Part shown: positions 20,553-30,990 of the stretch, piece by piece
Numbering within the stretch: position 1 is the first letter of the stretch
Layout: every line of letters begins with the position of its first letter
NCBI RefSeq assembly: GCF_021012795.1
Contig: NZ_VFYU01000012.1
Location: forward strand, 124,001-188,000
From: Psychrobacter sp. I-STPA10
Lineage (GTDB): Bacteria > Pseudomonadota > Gammaproteobacteria > Pseudomonadales > Moraxellaceae
Reading direction: 5' to 3'
Length of the DNA: 64,000 bases
Position numbers and translations under genes: made by a program
The notes under the pieces: generated by a model
Databases searched by the model: none
Told to the model about the DNA's origin: nothing
What the model saw: the letters and a program-made list of their open reading frames with translations, nothing else

Positions 20553-21536
20553 TTAATAAGTTACATCTTCTTCAATAATAACCATATCCATACTATCATC
20601 TGTTGGTACATTCAACTTCTGATTGGCTTTGGGTACAGATGGTGCTGCATTACGATTCTCATTAATCGTTTGTTCTACTGACTCATCTTGAGTATTACTG
20701 GTAATCGGATTGCGTATGGTTTCCACCTGATTTTGCAACTCTGTGCCACGACTACCCAAACTTGAACCTGTCGTATTAGAAGATTGACGATTTTGACGTG
20801 TTGTGTCATCTTGAATTCTAGGCTCTGCTGGTGGACGAGGTATAACAGGGGCAATCGGGCGCACCGTATGGTTGCTATTCGCACTGGTTTCTACCATTTC
20901 TTTAAGCTGAGACTTTGCCATAATATCTGCCACTGCTCTGATAATGGCAGGTTGTCCAACGACTTTTGCCACTGCTTGACCACCTTGCATACCTACTACA
21001 TAGGTAAAAGCATCATCAACCAGCATATTATTACTTAGTCGTACATTTGCAGCCGCCAAAGTTTGCTGCATATTTTTACCTTCTACCCCATTATATACTT
21101 CATTCGCTAAATAAATATTTTCACTTGGTAATGTCAAACTTAAACTGGTTTGGCAAGTTTGCATTCCATTGCTATTGGTCGAATCCATCACTGTTGGCGT
21201 AGCAAAATCGATGATAATGTCATTCATAGCACCATTGACGGCTGCCATATCAAAGTTTGCACCAACTTGGGTCGCATACTTTGATATCTCAGTACGAGAT
21301 TGCTGAGCAATCAATTCTTTTATTGAGCGTGATAAAGTATTTTTAATTGTCGCATCATCGCAGGGTATAACAGTAGTGGCATCTGGAGACACTACCTGAG
21401 TTTCTACTGTGCTATCAGTCTCTGCCGTGGTGGCAGTATCCTTATCTTTTTTACTACAGCCACTCATACTTACCACGCACAGCAAGCTCAGGCTCAAGGC
21501 AGATACCCATTTGCCTTTTGAATATGTCAATGCCAT
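20553..21536 (-). CDS. Lipoprotein with low-complexity C-terminus, unknown function
   Basis: 327 residues. The signal MALTYSKGKWVSALSLSLLC ends in a lipobox at VVSMSGC (Cys27). Residues about 30-55 are a Thr/Asp-rich linker. Residues about 58-210 look globular, with helices and short strands and a possible disulfide between the Cys of VIPCDDATIKNTL and TCQTSLSLTLP. From about 220 on it is Pro/Arg/Asn-rich and probably disordered. GAGG precedes the ATG. Likely an envelope lipoprotein; I cannot assign a family. Transcribed alone, divergently from the GDPD gene. Confidence 0.7.
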   Translation of the reverse strand: MALTYSKGKWVSALSLSLLCVVSMSGCSKKDKDTATTAETDSTVETQVVSPDATTVIPCDDATIKNTLSRSIKELIAQQSRTEISKYATQVGANFDMAAVNGAMNDIIIDFATPTVMDSTNSNGMQTCQTSLSLTLPSENIYLANEVYNGVEGKNMQQTLAAANVRLSNNMLVDDAFTYVVGMQGGQAVAKVVGQPAIIRAVADIMAKSQLKEMVETSANSNHTVRPIAPVIPRPPAEPRIQDDTTRQNRQSSNTTGSSLGSRGTELQNQVETIRNPITSNTQDESVEQTINENRNAAPSVPKANQKLNVPTDDSMDMVIIEEDVTY

Positions 21537-21939
21537 TATTAAAACCTCACTAAATTAAATGAATAATGAATAGATAACTGGTATATTTGGTTATGACTAA
21601 CAATAACAACAAGTAGCTAAAATTAAAATATGAGTTTTAACAACCACAACGTCGTTTTGTCATAAAAAATATATTTTTAGCTGCTAATATATTTGCCACA
21701 TAACCAAACTTTTATAAGTTATTAATCGTTGTCTTCGTCATTGTTTTAAATAAATATTATTTAATAGTTAAATATAACCAATCATCATACTATTAACCTA
21801 TATTTATTTTAACAAGTCAGTAAGTATATTACGACTATTATATAAAGTTTGTTTACCTAATTGCTTTATAATATCCTATTCGCTATGACACTCATAGCCA
21901 TTAATGATAATAAATTTTTTTGTTATTAAAGATGCTGTC
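21537..21939. other. Divergent promoter region
   Basis: About 400 very AT-rich bases between the lipoprotein gene (minus) and the GDPD gene (plus). No ORF and no strong inverted repeat is seen; it presumably holds both promoters. Confidence 0.45.
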
Positions 21940-22818
21940 ATGAAATCATCAACGTCTTTACAAAATTTAGCCAATTTATCTACAGCCACTTATGCTACGC
22001 CAGCCGTACCAACTGTACGCCTACTGGGACATCGTGGCGCACGCGGGGAGTTTATCGAAAACTCTGAATATGGCTTTAAAAATCTGCAACAGTTTTATCT
22101 TAATACCCTCAGCAATCACTGCACCCACCTAAATAACAAACCGCAAAGGCAGTTAGTTGGTATAGAATTTGATGTTCAGCTAACCTCAGATGGGGTATTG
22201 GTTGTGGTACATGATGAAACCCTCGAACGCTTTTATCGCCTACAAGCTCATATTAATGAATTAAGCTATATTGAGATTAAAAAACTCACCCAACCCATTT
22301 TACCCATCATACGGTTGCAAGACTTACTGCCACTGCTATCAAAATATCCACGTATCGAATTAGAAATAAAAACTCATTCACGTTCGCAACCACAAAAGAT
22401 TGTTGATGCACTGATAAAAACATTTGCATCAATAAAAAACAATGATAATGATATTGATCTCCGTCACTTACCGATTACCTTAACAAGCTTTGATGAAAAT
22501 CTACATGTCTGTCTACAACGACATACTGCCTTAGCCTCTTTTGCCCGAGGATTATTAATCGAAAAGTTTGACAACCCCGAAAAAATCAATTTGGCGAAAC
22601 GACTTGGCTGTGGACATTTAGGTCTTTATTATGCCGCCATTACACCAAAAATAATCGCCAGTTGCAAAAAAGCACACATGACAACCAGCGCATGGACCGT
22701 CAATGAAGCACAACACATTGATTACCTAGCGAGTATTGGTGTCGATTTTATCATCACTGATTACCCCTGCCTTTATAGCAAATATAACAAACTACCCATT
22801 CATAAAAATGAGAGCTAA
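21940..22818 (+). CDS. Glycerophosphodiester phosphodiesterase
   Basis: About 292 residues. The ATG at 21940 (weak AAAGA upstream) is preferred; an in-frame ATG at 21904 would add 12 hydrophobic residues without any SD. GDPD TIM-barrel signatures: LLGHRGARGEFIENS (catalytic His and Arg near 27-40), GIEFDVQLTSDGVLVVVHDE (metal Glu/Asp and second catalytic His near 76-95), LEIKTHS and the closing AWTVNEAQ with DFIITDYP. It splits glycerophosphodiesters into glycerol-3-phosphate and an alcohol. No signal peptide, so probably the cytoplasmic (UgpQ-like) type. Confidence 0.88.
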   Translation: MKSSTSLQNLANLSTATYATPAVPTVRLLGHRGARGEFIENSEYGFKNLQQFYLNTLSNHCTHLNNKPQRQLVGIEFDVQLTSDGVLVVVHDETLERFYRLQAHINELSYIEIKKLTQPILPIIRLQDLLPLLSKYPRIELEIKTHSRSQPQKIVDALIKTFASIKNNDNDIDLRHLPITLTSFDENLHVCLQRHTALASFARGLLIEKFDNPEKINLAKRLGCGHLGLYYAAITPKIIASCKKAHMTTSAWTVNEAQHIDYLASIGVDFIITDYPCLYSKYNKLPIHKNES

Positions 22819-23157
22819 TTAATATAAAAACCTTGATAACTGATAGAAACACCCAATTTATCTATTATGCTTTATAAAAAAGCAATCACTTTATGGTTAT
22901 TTATAAAAATTGCATCTTATCAATATTTTAAACCATAATTTGTAAATCATAGGTTGCAGAAGTTATGTATCTCAATTTTCTCTTTTAGCGACAACATTTA
23001 GATACAATAAGGTGATATTGGGACATTTCTACTACCAAGTAGCATTAAAAAACATCATTTTTTAGTGCATAAGTGTTCACATTTACCCTGTTTTAGAGTA
23101 AGCTATGTCTTACTAACTTCTTACCTTTTTTATTTTTTCGGCGTTAGGATATTTAAT
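22819..23157. other. Upstream region of the desaturase gene
   Basis: About 340 AT-rich bases. No credible gene. A GTG-started extension of the desaturase frame from 23065 is rejected in favour of the ATG at 23158, so the desaturase 5' leader and promoter lie here. Confidence 0.4.
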
Positions 23158-24636
23158 ATGAAAGTTACAAAAATCGCAAAAATGGGCATCAAAGTTCCAT
23201 TGAATGTTATGCGTCACTCCGTAAAATTTGGTAAGAATCTGTTAAATGTAGCAACTGAACAACTCAATCAACGTAGCCAACAACGTAATCAACAACATGG
23301 TTATGATGGATATGCCGCTTCAGCAGCAAAAACAACGGGTTCAGCAAAAGCAAACGAAATCAATGTGGCTGTTAGTAAAGGCGGTGCAAGTACACTAGCA
23401 ACCAAAAAAACCCTAAGCAAAGTTAAAGTTGCAGATGATAGAGAATATACTGAAGAAGAATTACAAGAACTGGCATTTCAACATGCCTCTATTAACTGGA
23501 TTCCTGCAACCGTACTGATTGCCACACCCATTGCCGCTGCCGTCATCACTCCTTGGTATCTCATGACCCATGAAGTCAGTGCACCCGTTTGGGGCGTATT
23601 TGCCGCATTTATGGCTTGGACAGGTCTGAGTATTACCACAGGCTACCATCGTTTAATGGCACATCGAGCCTATAAGGCACACCCTGTGGTACGTAATTTC
23701 TTTTTGCTTGGAGCGACGTTTGCGCTAGAAGGCTCAGCATTTGATTGGTGCTCAGGACATCGTACCCACCATCGTTATGTTGATGACCCCATTCAAGACC
23801 CCTACTCTGCCAAACGTGGATTTTGGTTTAGTCATATTGGTTGGATGCTGAGAAAATATCCAAGTGGTGACTTTGATTACAAAAACATTCCCGATTTAAC
23901 CAAAGACAGATTATTACAGATTCAACATAAATATTATGGTATCTGGGTATTGGCGACAAATGTTGGTCTGATAGCAGCCATTGGTTGGCTGATTGGTGAT
24001 GTTTGGGGTACATTGGTACTAGCAGGATTACTACGCTTAGTACTGACCCATCACTTTACTTTCTTTATTAACTCACTGTGCCACATGTTTGGTACACGTC
24101 CTTATACTGATACCAATTCTGCCCGTGATAACTTCCTACTGGCAATCGCAACGTGGGGTGAAGGTTATCACAACTATCACCACTTCTTCCAATATGACTA
24201 TCGTAATGGCGTTAAATGGTGGCAGTATGATCCTACAAAATGGGTGATTGCAGGCTTAGCAAAAATAGGTCTTGCCAGCGATTTGCGTACCGTAGATGAC
24301 ATTACCATCAAGCACGCTGAAGTGAAGATGCAGTTTAAACGTGCTGAGCAAAAGATTGAAAAGTTATCTAGTGAAACTTTTACAGATATTGACCACGCTT
24401 TACATACTTTTAAAGATCGTATCACCTTTGAATATGAAATGTTTAAAGAAACGGTTGCTGAATGGCAAGATCTGAAAGCAAAAGCCATAGAAATGAAAAA
24501 GACAGAGTTTGCTGATCGGCTACATGAAGTTGATGAGATACTTAAAGATCAATACACGCTACTTGAAAAACGTATATTGACCCACAATCGCAATTTAAAA
24601 CAAGCATTTCGTCTGATTGCTAAACAACCTATTTAA
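23158..24636 (+). CDS. Acyl-CoA delta-9-type fatty acid desaturase with coiled C-terminal tail
   Basis: 492 residues from the ATG at 23158, which has TAGGAT 8 bases upstream. The integral-membrane di-iron desaturase has all three His boxes: HRLMAHR (about 164-170), HRTHHRY (201-207) and HNYHH (338-342), with GTRPYT and WGEGYH around the last. Membrane segments lie at about 115-160 and 265-300. It introduces a cis double bond into saturated acyl chains, helping membrane fluidity. Unusual parts are a 90-residue polar N-terminus rich in Gln/Asn and a 100-residue Lys/Glu C-terminus (about 385-490) that looks like coiled coil. Confidence 0.9.
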   Translation: MKVTKIAKMGIKVPLNVMRHSVKFGKNLLNVATEQLNQRSQQRNQQHGYDGYAASAAKTTGSAKANEINVAVSKGGASTLATKKTLSKVKVADDREYTEEELQELAFQHASINWIPATVLIATPIAAAVITPWYLMTHEVSAPVWGVFAAFMAWTGLSITTGYHRLMAHRAYKAHPVVRNFFLLGATFALEGSAFDWCSGHRTHHRYVDDPIQDPYSAKRGFWFSHIGWMLRKYPSGDFDYKNIPDLTKDRLLQIQHKYYGIWVLATNVGLIAAIGWLIGDVWGTLVLAGLLRLVLTHHFTFFINSLCHMFGTRPYTDTNSARDNFLLAIATWGEGYHNYHHFFQYDYRNGVKWWQYDPTKWVIAGLAKIGLASDLRTVDDITIKHAEVKMQFKRAEQKIEKLSSETFTDIDHALHTFKDRITFEYEMFKETVAEWQDLKAKAIEMKKTEFADRLHEVDEILKDQYTLLEKRILTHNRNLKQAFRLIAKQPI

Positions 24637-24703
24637 ATAACTGATATTAATTAACATACTAACAATAAACTCATAATAATTACAGATTTTTCGCTTTCTC
24701 CTA

Positions 24704-24738
24704 CCTCTCGTATTTCTTTATACGAGAGGTTTTTTTTG
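24704..24738 (+). terminator. Terminator after the desaturase gene
   Basis: Perfect 9-bp stem CCTCTCGTA / TACGAGAGG with a short loop and eight T. Confidence 0.88.
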
Positions 24739-24857
24739 CAATTTTTTTGTAGGATAACTCCATACTATTTTTTTATAGTTTAGTAGCCATAGCAACGCAA
24801 ATATAATACCATTTCATCACATCATGTACTCTTCAACCACCATACTAAGCAATCCCT

Positions 24858-26381
24858 ATGAAATTTGATAACAGCTATGCCACTTTAGATCCACGTTTAT
24901 ATCATAAGCAGCCACCTACCCCACTAAAAAACCCACAAGCAGGGCATTTTAATCCCATCATAGCCAAACGCATCGGCTGGAGCGATGATGTTGAGTTAAT
25001 GCAAAACTGGGTATCTATCTTGGGCGGTGAAGTTATACCTAATGGCTTTGCCCCTTTAGCAATGGCGTATGCAGGTCATCAATTTGGACAATGGGCAGGA
25101 CAACTTGGTGATGGACGTGGGTTACTGATGGCGCAAGTACGTGACAACAATGATCAGTTAATAGACTTGCATCTAAAAGGTATTGGTCTGACACCTTATT
25201 CACGCATGGGAGATGGACGCGCAGTGCTACGCAGTACTATCCGTGAGTATCTGTGTGGACATGCCATGACACAGCTAGGCATTGCCTCATCTTCTGCACT
25301 TGGCTTTGTAGTCTCAGATACTGCGGTACGCCGTGAGACGATAGAAGCAGGAGCTGCCCTACTTCGAGTTTCGGACTGTCATATACGGCTTGGGCATGTT
25401 GAATGGATTGCCAGTTTTGCCCCTGACCTGCTTGTAGAGTTTACCGACTATATGATTGACACCTACTATCCTGATAGTCGTCAAGCCAACTATCCAGTGG
25501 TAGACTTTTTGACCCAAGTGGTGAAAAAAACTGCCATAATGATTGCCAACTGGCAATTGATTGGCTTTGCTCACGGTGTGATGAATACGGATAATTTATC
25601 CATCACCGGCAGTACCATTGACTACGGTCCTTTTGGATTTTTAGAGCGTTTTAACCCAGCATGGATAAATAACCATTCAGATTATACAGGACGCTATAGT
25701 TATCAAAATCAGCCTGCCATTGGGCATTGGAATTTAAATGTATGGCTACCACATTTTATGCGTCTGACCCAAGCTGGGGTAACCAAAACAGCACTGGCAG
25801 AATGTTTGGCGCACTATGAAACCAGCTTTATGCAACATTATCAACATGGCATTTGTCAAAAATTAGGCTTAGCATATCCTATCCAACAACCTAATGAATC
25901 GATATCAGCACCAGACTTAGCAACCAATCGTCTGGCATTAACGTTAGCTTATGATTTATTGTCCATCATTGAACAAAATCGACTAGATTATACTAATAGT
26001 TTCCGTGCTTTATTAGCAGTCATTGATGCCAGTAACTTTCAACATGAGCATGACCTACTGCAACAACTCACATTGTCTTTAGATGCCAAGCAACTAAAAC
26101 TTTGGCAAGATTGGAAGACTCGTTATTTACACTATATTGACCAATATACAGAGGCTAACGAAGTTGTCAGCACACTACAAAAGCATAATCCAGTGTATAT
26201 ACTGCGTAATGCCATGGCACAGCGTAGCATCGAGATGGCAGAGGCTGGAGATTTTAGTGAAGTCGAGAGACTATTTCAACTTCTTAGTAATCCTTATGAC
26301 GTTCAAAATATTGCCACTCAAGCAGATGTTACCCCACCTGCGGCTGATGCACCTGAGATTGTTATTAGCTGCTCATCTTAA
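24858..26381 (+). CDS. selO: Protein adenylyltransferase SelO (YdiU/UPF0061)
   Basis: 507 residues; pseudokinase-fold enzyme that transfers AMP to Ser/Thr/Tyr of target proteins in redox stress. Family motifs in order: AYAGHQFGQWAGQLGDGRG (about 73-91), LHLKGIGLTPYSRMGDGRAV (Lys about 115), LRSTIREYL, RVSDCHIRLGH, then the catalytic region FAHGVMNTDNLSITG and TIDYGPFGFLERF (metal Asp/Asn, about 237-265). The Cys-containing C-terminus (IVISCSS) is where many family members carry Cys or Sec. Monocistronic between the desaturase and maeB. Confidence 0.93.
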   Translation: MKFDNSYATLDPRLYHKQPPTPLKNPQAGHFNPIIAKRIGWSDDVELMQNWVSILGGEVIPNGFAPLAMAYAGHQFGQWAGQLGDGRGLLMAQVRDNNDQLIDLHLKGIGLTPYSRMGDGRAVLRSTIREYLCGHAMTQLGIASSSALGFVVSDTAVRRETIEAGAALLRVSDCHIRLGHVEWIASFAPDLLVEFTDYMIDTYYPDSRQANYPVVDFLTQVVKKTAIMIANWQLIGFAHGVMNTDNLSITGSTIDYGPFGFLERFNPAWINNHSDYTGRYSYQNQPAIGHWNLNVWLPHFMRLTQAGVTKTALAECLAHYETSFMQHYQHGICQKLGLAYPIQQPNESISAPDLATNRLALTLAYDLLSIIEQNRLDYTNSFRALLAVIDASNFQHEHDLLQQLTLSLDAKQLKLWQDWKTRYLHYIDQYTEANEVVSTLQKHNPVYILRNAMAQRSIEMAEAGDFSEVERLFQLLSNPYDVQNIATQADVTPPAADAPEIVISCSS

Positions 26382-26652
26382 GCTTAGCCATAATTTAGCC
26401 GAATAAAGATAGGTTTATTTTTTTTGTAAATTTGACTATTTTTATTTATGATATTGGCGAGTTTTTATACTTAGCCACTGGTCAATAGTTAAATAAATGT
26501 TAGAATAGTCAACGACTTTTTTAAGATTCTACTCAACTGACTGTTGTTTTAATATTCAATTGTTTTGATATTCAACATGACTGAGTAGCAGATTTATACC
26601 TTTGTATCACGACAATTTCATTCTCCTTTCTTCCAACTGATTGGTTTTTACA

Positions 26653-29016
26653 ATGAGCAATAATTCAAGCAACACATCTTCAGACACTATCTCTGATGTT
26701 ATCCCCACAACACCTTCTGCCAGCATGAATGCCGAACAATTCGAGCAAGCAGCCTTACATTATCATCAGCATCCTGTACCTGGAAAAATTGCAGTTGTGC
26801 CGACGAAACAGCTAGCAAACCAGCGTGATTTAGCCCTAGCATATTCTCCGGGTGTTGCCATTCCCTGCTTAGAGATTGAAAAAGATCCTAAACTGGCCGC
26901 CCGCTATACCGCCCGTAATAATTTGGTTGGGGTGATTACTAATGGTACCGCTGTATTAGGACTGGGTAATATTGGTCCGCTTGCCTCAAAACCTGTGATG
27001 GAAGGTAAAGGGGTATTATTTAAGAAGTTTGCAGGTATTGATGTCTTTGATATTGAAGTAGCACAAAATGATCCAGACAAATTTATTGAAGCAGTTGCTT
27101 CTTTAGAACCCACTTTTGGTGGTATTAATCTAGAAGACATCAAAGCACCTGAATGTTTTAAGATTGAACGTGAATTACGTGAACGCATGAATATTCCTGT
27201 ATTTCATGATGACCAACATGGCACATCTATTATTGTTGCCGCTGCGATGATTAATGCCCTTGATCTCATTAATAAAAAAATTGAAGACATCAAAGTTGTC
27301 TGCTCTGGTGCTGGTGCAGCCGCAATCTCTTGTCTAGATCTTATCTGTGCGCTGGGGGTGCAGAAATCTAATATCTATGTATCAGACTCTCGTGGCATCA
27401 TTGCCACTAGCCGTACGAATCTAGATGACTCTAAACAACGCTATGCTCGTGACACCCAATTTGCTACCCTTGATGATGTTATTGAAGGTGCAGATATGTT
27501 TTTGGGGCTTTCAATGGCTGGCATATTGACACCAGAAATGGTGAAAAAAATGGCAAAAAATCCGATCATCTTTGCTCTTGCTAACCCTACACCAGAGATT
27601 ATGCCAGAGCTGGCACATGCAGTACGTGATGATGTCATTATGGCAACTGGTCGCTCTGATTATCCCAATCAGGTGAACAACGCCTTATGTTTCCCTTATA
27701 TTTTCCGTGGTGCACTTGATGTGGGCGCAACCACCGTCAATGAAGAGATGAAAATTGCCTGTGTGCATGCCATCGCTGCCATGGCACACGTTGAGGCAAC
27801 TCCGATGCCTGGCGCAAAAAAAGTCGATACCGTCAAACGTTTTGGGCGTGAATACTTAATTCCAGGACCACTTGAGCCAAATTTAATCTTAGAGATTGCA
27901 CCAGCCGTTGCCAAAGCAGCGATGGACTCAGGTGTTGCCACGCTTCCAATTGAAGACTTTGATGCCTATCATCAAAAACTCTCTGAGTTTGTATATAACT
28001 CAGCATTTGTGATGAAACCGATCTTCGCCAAGGCAAAATCTGATCCGAAGCGCATTGTATACTGTGAAGGTGAAGATCCTAATGTACTGCGTGCGGTACA
28101 GGTCGTGGTTGATGAAGGATTGGCATACCCAATTTTGGTTGGTCGCCCCGCGGTTATTGCTGCTCAGTCAGAAGCGTTAGGACTGCGCTTAAAAGAAGGC
28201 GAGAATATCGAGATCATCAACCAAGATAGTGATCCTCGCTACAAAGACTACTGGCAGTTTTATTATGAGAAAAATAAACGTCGTGGTGTCAGTATTGAGT
28301 TGGCACGTCGTGATGTGCGCCGTAAAACTTCATTGATTGGCTCATTGTTGGTCGAAAAAGGGGATGCTGATGGCATGATTTGTGGTACATTCAGCTACTA
28401 TCATCTACATTTAAAATATGTACAAAATGTCATTGGTAAAAAAGAAGGGATCAAAGACTTCTATGCGATGAACGCTGTATTGATGCAAGATCGTAACGTA
28501 TTCATTGCCGATACCTATATTCATGAAGACCCAACTGCTGAGCAACTTGCTGAAATGACAATATTAGCAGCTGAACAAATTCAACGTTTTGGTATTACCC
28601 CTCGTGTTGCTCTGTTATCTCATTCAAACTTTGGTACTTCTGATCGTGCAAGTGCAGTCAAAATGCGCCGTGTGTACGAACTGCTAACAGAGATGAATGT
28701 AGATTTTGAGTTTGATGGTGAAATGCATGGTGACGCAGCGATGGATGAAAGAATCCGTCAACATGATTTGCCTTCGAGCACCTTAAAAGGCTCTGCAAAC
28801 TTGCTGATTATGCCAACACTGGACGCGGCAAATATTGCCTTTAACCTACTAAAAACAGGGACACACAGTGCTTCATTAGGCCCTATTTTACTGGGTGCTA
28901 ATAAACCAGTACATATCTTGACACCATCTGCTACTGCAAGACGAGTGGTAAATATGACAGCCTTAGCTGTTACTGAAGCACAAGATTTACTTGAAGAACA
29001 AAATACTAATAGCTAA
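26653..29016 (+). CDS. maeB: NADP-dependent malic enzyme with phosphotransacetylase-like C-terminal domain
   Basis: 787 residues. The ATG at 26653 is preferred to a TTG four codons upstream. Oxidatively decarboxylates malate to pyruvate. The N-terminal half (to about 430) has [30 protein letters not shown] (metal/substrate loop), the Rossmann-type [14 protein letters not shown] and [10 protein letters not shown]. The C-terminal half (about 435-785) is the phosphate acetyltransferase-like domain ([37 protein letters not shown]), probably regulatory by acetyl-CoA rather than catalytic. A 35-residue Ser/Thr-rich N-terminus precedes it. A terminator follows. Confidence 0.95.
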   Translation: MSNNSSNTSSDTISDVIPTTPSASMNAEQFEQAALHYHQHPVPGKIAVVPTKQLANQRDLALAYSPGVAIPCLEIEKDPKLAARYTARNNLVGVITNGTAVLGLGNIGPLASKPVMEGKGVLFKKFAGIDVFDIEVAQNDPDKFIEAVASLEPTFGGINLEDIKAPECFKIERELRERMNIPVFHDDQHGTSIIVAAAMINALDLINKKIEDIKVVCSGAGAAAISCLDLICALGVQKSNIYVSDSRGIIATSRTNLDDSKQRYARDTQFATLDDVIEGADMFLGLSMAGILTPEMVKKMAKNPIIFALANPTPEIMPELAHAVRDDVIMATGRSDYPNQVNNALCFPYIFRGALDVGATTVNEEMKIACVHAIAAMAHVEATPMPGAKKVDTVKRFGREYLIPGPLEPNLILEIAPAVAKAAMDSGVATLPIEDFDAYHQKLSEFVYNSAFVMKPIFAKAKSDPKRIVYCEGEDPNVLRAVQVVVDEGLAYPILVGRPAVIAAQSEALGLRLKEGENIEIINQDSDPRYKDYWQFYYEKNKRRGVSIELARRDVRRKTSLIGSLLVEKGDADGMICGTFSYYHLHLKYVQNVIGKKEGIKDFYAMNAVLMQDRNVFIADTYIHEDPTAEQLAEMTILAAEQIQRFGITPRVALLSHSNFGTSDRASAVKMRRVYELLTEMNVDFEFDGEMHGDAAMDERIRQHDLPSSTLKGSANLLIMPTLDAANIAFNLLKTGTHSASLGPILLGANKPVHILTPSATARRVVNMTALAVTEAQDLLEEQNTNS

Positions 29017-29086
29017 CTAATTACATTGCATAAATAGTATTAGATAGTATTATAATTTAGTTTCTTTTATTATATTAGATAGTTGA

Positions 29087-29117
29087 GCCAGTTAATGATT
29101 ATTAGCTGGCTTTTTTA
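29087..29117 (+). terminator. maeB terminator
   Basis: 10-bp stem GCCAGTTAAT / ATTAGCTGGC (one G-T pair) with a 4-base loop, followed by six T. Confidence 0.85.
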
Positions 29118-29177
29118 TATGGGTATAAATAACGCAATTAAGACCTAACAGTATGCACTAAATAGATCTTAAGAATA

Positions 29178-29342
29178 AGAACCTGTATTCACAACCCATA
29201 ATGGTGGCTTTTTGCCTAAAATAGACATACTACGGCGTTAAATTTTGGGTTAAATAGAGTAACTATTCGCCCCAAAATTTGCCTTGTATTACGCAATTTT
29301 AGTTTAAAATTCCCCTGATTTTGGATTATGAATACAGGTTCT
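29178..29342. repeat. MITE-like inverted-repeat element upstream of cca
   Basis: 165-bp element with 14-bp perfect terminal repeats AGAACCTGTATTCA / TGAATACAGGTTCT. Flanks AAGAATA and AAGAAAT are similar, as a decayed target duplication might be. Inside, AAATTTTGGG and CCCCAAAATTT form a second inverted repeat. No ORF. It accounts for most of the 420-base gap between maeB and cca. Confidence 0.65.
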
Positions 29343-29435
29343 AAGAAATAGCTAGAAATATTAGTATTTATCAGTTTAAATATTATCTAACTCATATCTT
29401 TAGCAACAACTCTCTAGCAAAAAAGGATGATGACC

Positions 29436-30647
29436 ATGCAAGTTTATTTGGTTGGTGGTGCAGTGCGTGATAAGCTGCTCGGTAAACCCATTAAAGACCA
29501 AGATTTTGTGGTTGTGGGTAGCAGCGTCAAGCAAATGCTAGAAGCAGGATTTCTACAGGTCGGTGCAGACTTTCCAGTATTTTTGCACCCCACGACCAAA
29601 GAGGAATATGCCTTAGCGCGTACAGAGCGTAAATCTGGACATGGCTATCAAGGATTTGAGGTACACGCCAGCCCTGATGTCACCCTTGAGGAAGACCTAC
29701 AGCGTCGAGATTTGACCATCAACGCCATGGCTCAGCAAATTCATGGACTACATGATAGCCGCCCGATCAATGATATAATTATAGATCCTTTTGGTGGGCT
29801 TGAAGATATCAAAAACAAAAAACTACGCCATGTCTCCAATGCCTTTATCGAAGATCCTCTACGGGTATTGCGTGTGGCTCGATTTTATGGACGCTATGCA
29901 AACGATGGATTTTGTATTGATGACAGTACAAAAGCACTAATGACTCAACTGGCAGATTCAGGTGAGCTAGATCATCTAACCCCTGAGCGCATCTGGCAAG
30001 AATCTAGTCGAGCACTGATGCAGGAGGCACCACAATTATACTGGCAAGCACTTTATGATACAGGTGCTCTACAACGCCTAAGCCCTAGTCTAACATTGGC
30101 ATGGAAATCATCACTTACGCGTAGATTAATTAACCACGCATTACAACTGAGCGCTCAACTTTCACTGACGCTGCAACAACGCTGGGCTATATTAATGAGT
30201 AGCTTTGCACCCACAGAGTTCATTTTTTCTGAGCAAACCTCCTGTGCTACTAACAATACTGTACCTACCCTTATCAAAGCGTGGCAACTCAATACTCAAA
30301 CGATTGCGCAGCAGTTGAAAATTCCAAAAAATTTAAACAAATTTGCTGAGTTATTCGCCACCTATTTTACTCAATTATCTCACTTTGCTAATTTAACTGC
30401 CACCGAACAACTACATATTATCCAACAAACCCACGCCCATAAAGAGGCGCAATTACTACAGGATTTATTAACAACAGTGCAGACTATCCTGTTGGCAAAA
30501 AATTATCTTGCTTTAGATGATGCCATTACTTGCTTTCATGCTGCTGACATCAAAGACATTGATGCAACGCTACAAGGTGCTCAAATAGGAGATGCCTTGA
30601 TGCAAATTAGAATTGAAAAATTAGAAAACCTACGTGCTGACTATTAA
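29436..30647 (+). CDS. cca: CCA-adding tRNA nucleotidyltransferase
   Basis: 403 residues from the ATG at 29436, with AAGGA 9 bases upstream; an ATG three codons earlier is too close to the SD. Adds or repairs the 3' CCA of tRNAs. Class II head domain: [16 protein letters not shown] (phosphate loop), DQDFVVVG (metal Asp pair, about 21-23), [14 protein letters not shown] and [10 protein letters not shown]; then [28 protein letters not shown] and LTPERIWQE. The C-terminus is shorter than in multifunctional E. coli-type Cca and no HD signature is visible. It stands immediately before a tRNA gene. Confidence 0.94.
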   Translation: MQVYLVGGAVRDKLLGKPIKDQDFVVVGSSVKQMLEAGFLQVGADFPVFLHPTTKEEYALARTERKSGHGYQGFEVHASPDVTLEEDLQRRDLTINAMAQQIHGLHDSRPINDIIIDPFGGLEDIKNKKLRHVSNAFIEDPLRVLRVARFYGRYANDGFCIDDSTKALMTQLADSGELDHLTPERIWQESSRALMQEAPQLYWQALYDTGALQRLSPSLTLAWKSSLTRRLINHALQLSAQLSLTLQQRWAILMSSFAPTEFIFSEQTSCATNNTVPTLIKAWQLNTQTIAQQLKIPKNLNKFAELFATYFTQLSHFANLTATEQLHIIQQTHAHKEAQLLQDLLTTVQTILLAKNYLALDDAITCFHAADIKDIDATLQGAQIGDALMQIRIEKLENLRADY

Positions 30648-30692
30648 TTTTGGCTTTTTGGGTAATAATTTATGATTATTTTATATTTTTAC

Positions 30693-30720
30693 TTGAAAAA
30701 TTTTAATAATCAGGTATGAT
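30693..30720 (+). promoter_or_regulatory. Promoter of the tRNA gene
   Basis: TTGAAA, a 16-base spacer and TATGAT, ending 17 bases before the mature tRNA 5' end. Spacing and hexamers fit sigma-70. Confidence 0.65.
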
Positions 30721-30737
30721 TGTCGGTCTAAGATTTA

Positions 30738-30814
<77 letters not shown>

Positions 30815-30821
30815 TATTTGA

Positions 30822-30856
30822 AAACCCCGTATGCTATAAGCTTCGGGGTTTTTTAT
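30822..30856 (+). terminator. tRNA terminator
   Basis: AAACCCCG pairs with CGGGGTTT across a 14-base loop, then a T-run. It ends the tRNA transcript just before the prophage. Confidence 0.85.
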
Positions 30857-30990
30857 TGCCATTCTATATAGAATTAAAACAATAGTGAATAAGTCTGTTT
30901 TTAACTTTCTGATACTATTCTGATACTTTGATATTAGCTTTTAATGCTTTATTATGGCTTTGATTGTTGCTTATTGTTGTTTGGTGATTC

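Noticed and set aside
23065-23157. A GTG-started hydrophobic N-terminus for the desaturase
   Set aside because: The ATG at 23158 has an SD (TAGGAT) and the extension has none.
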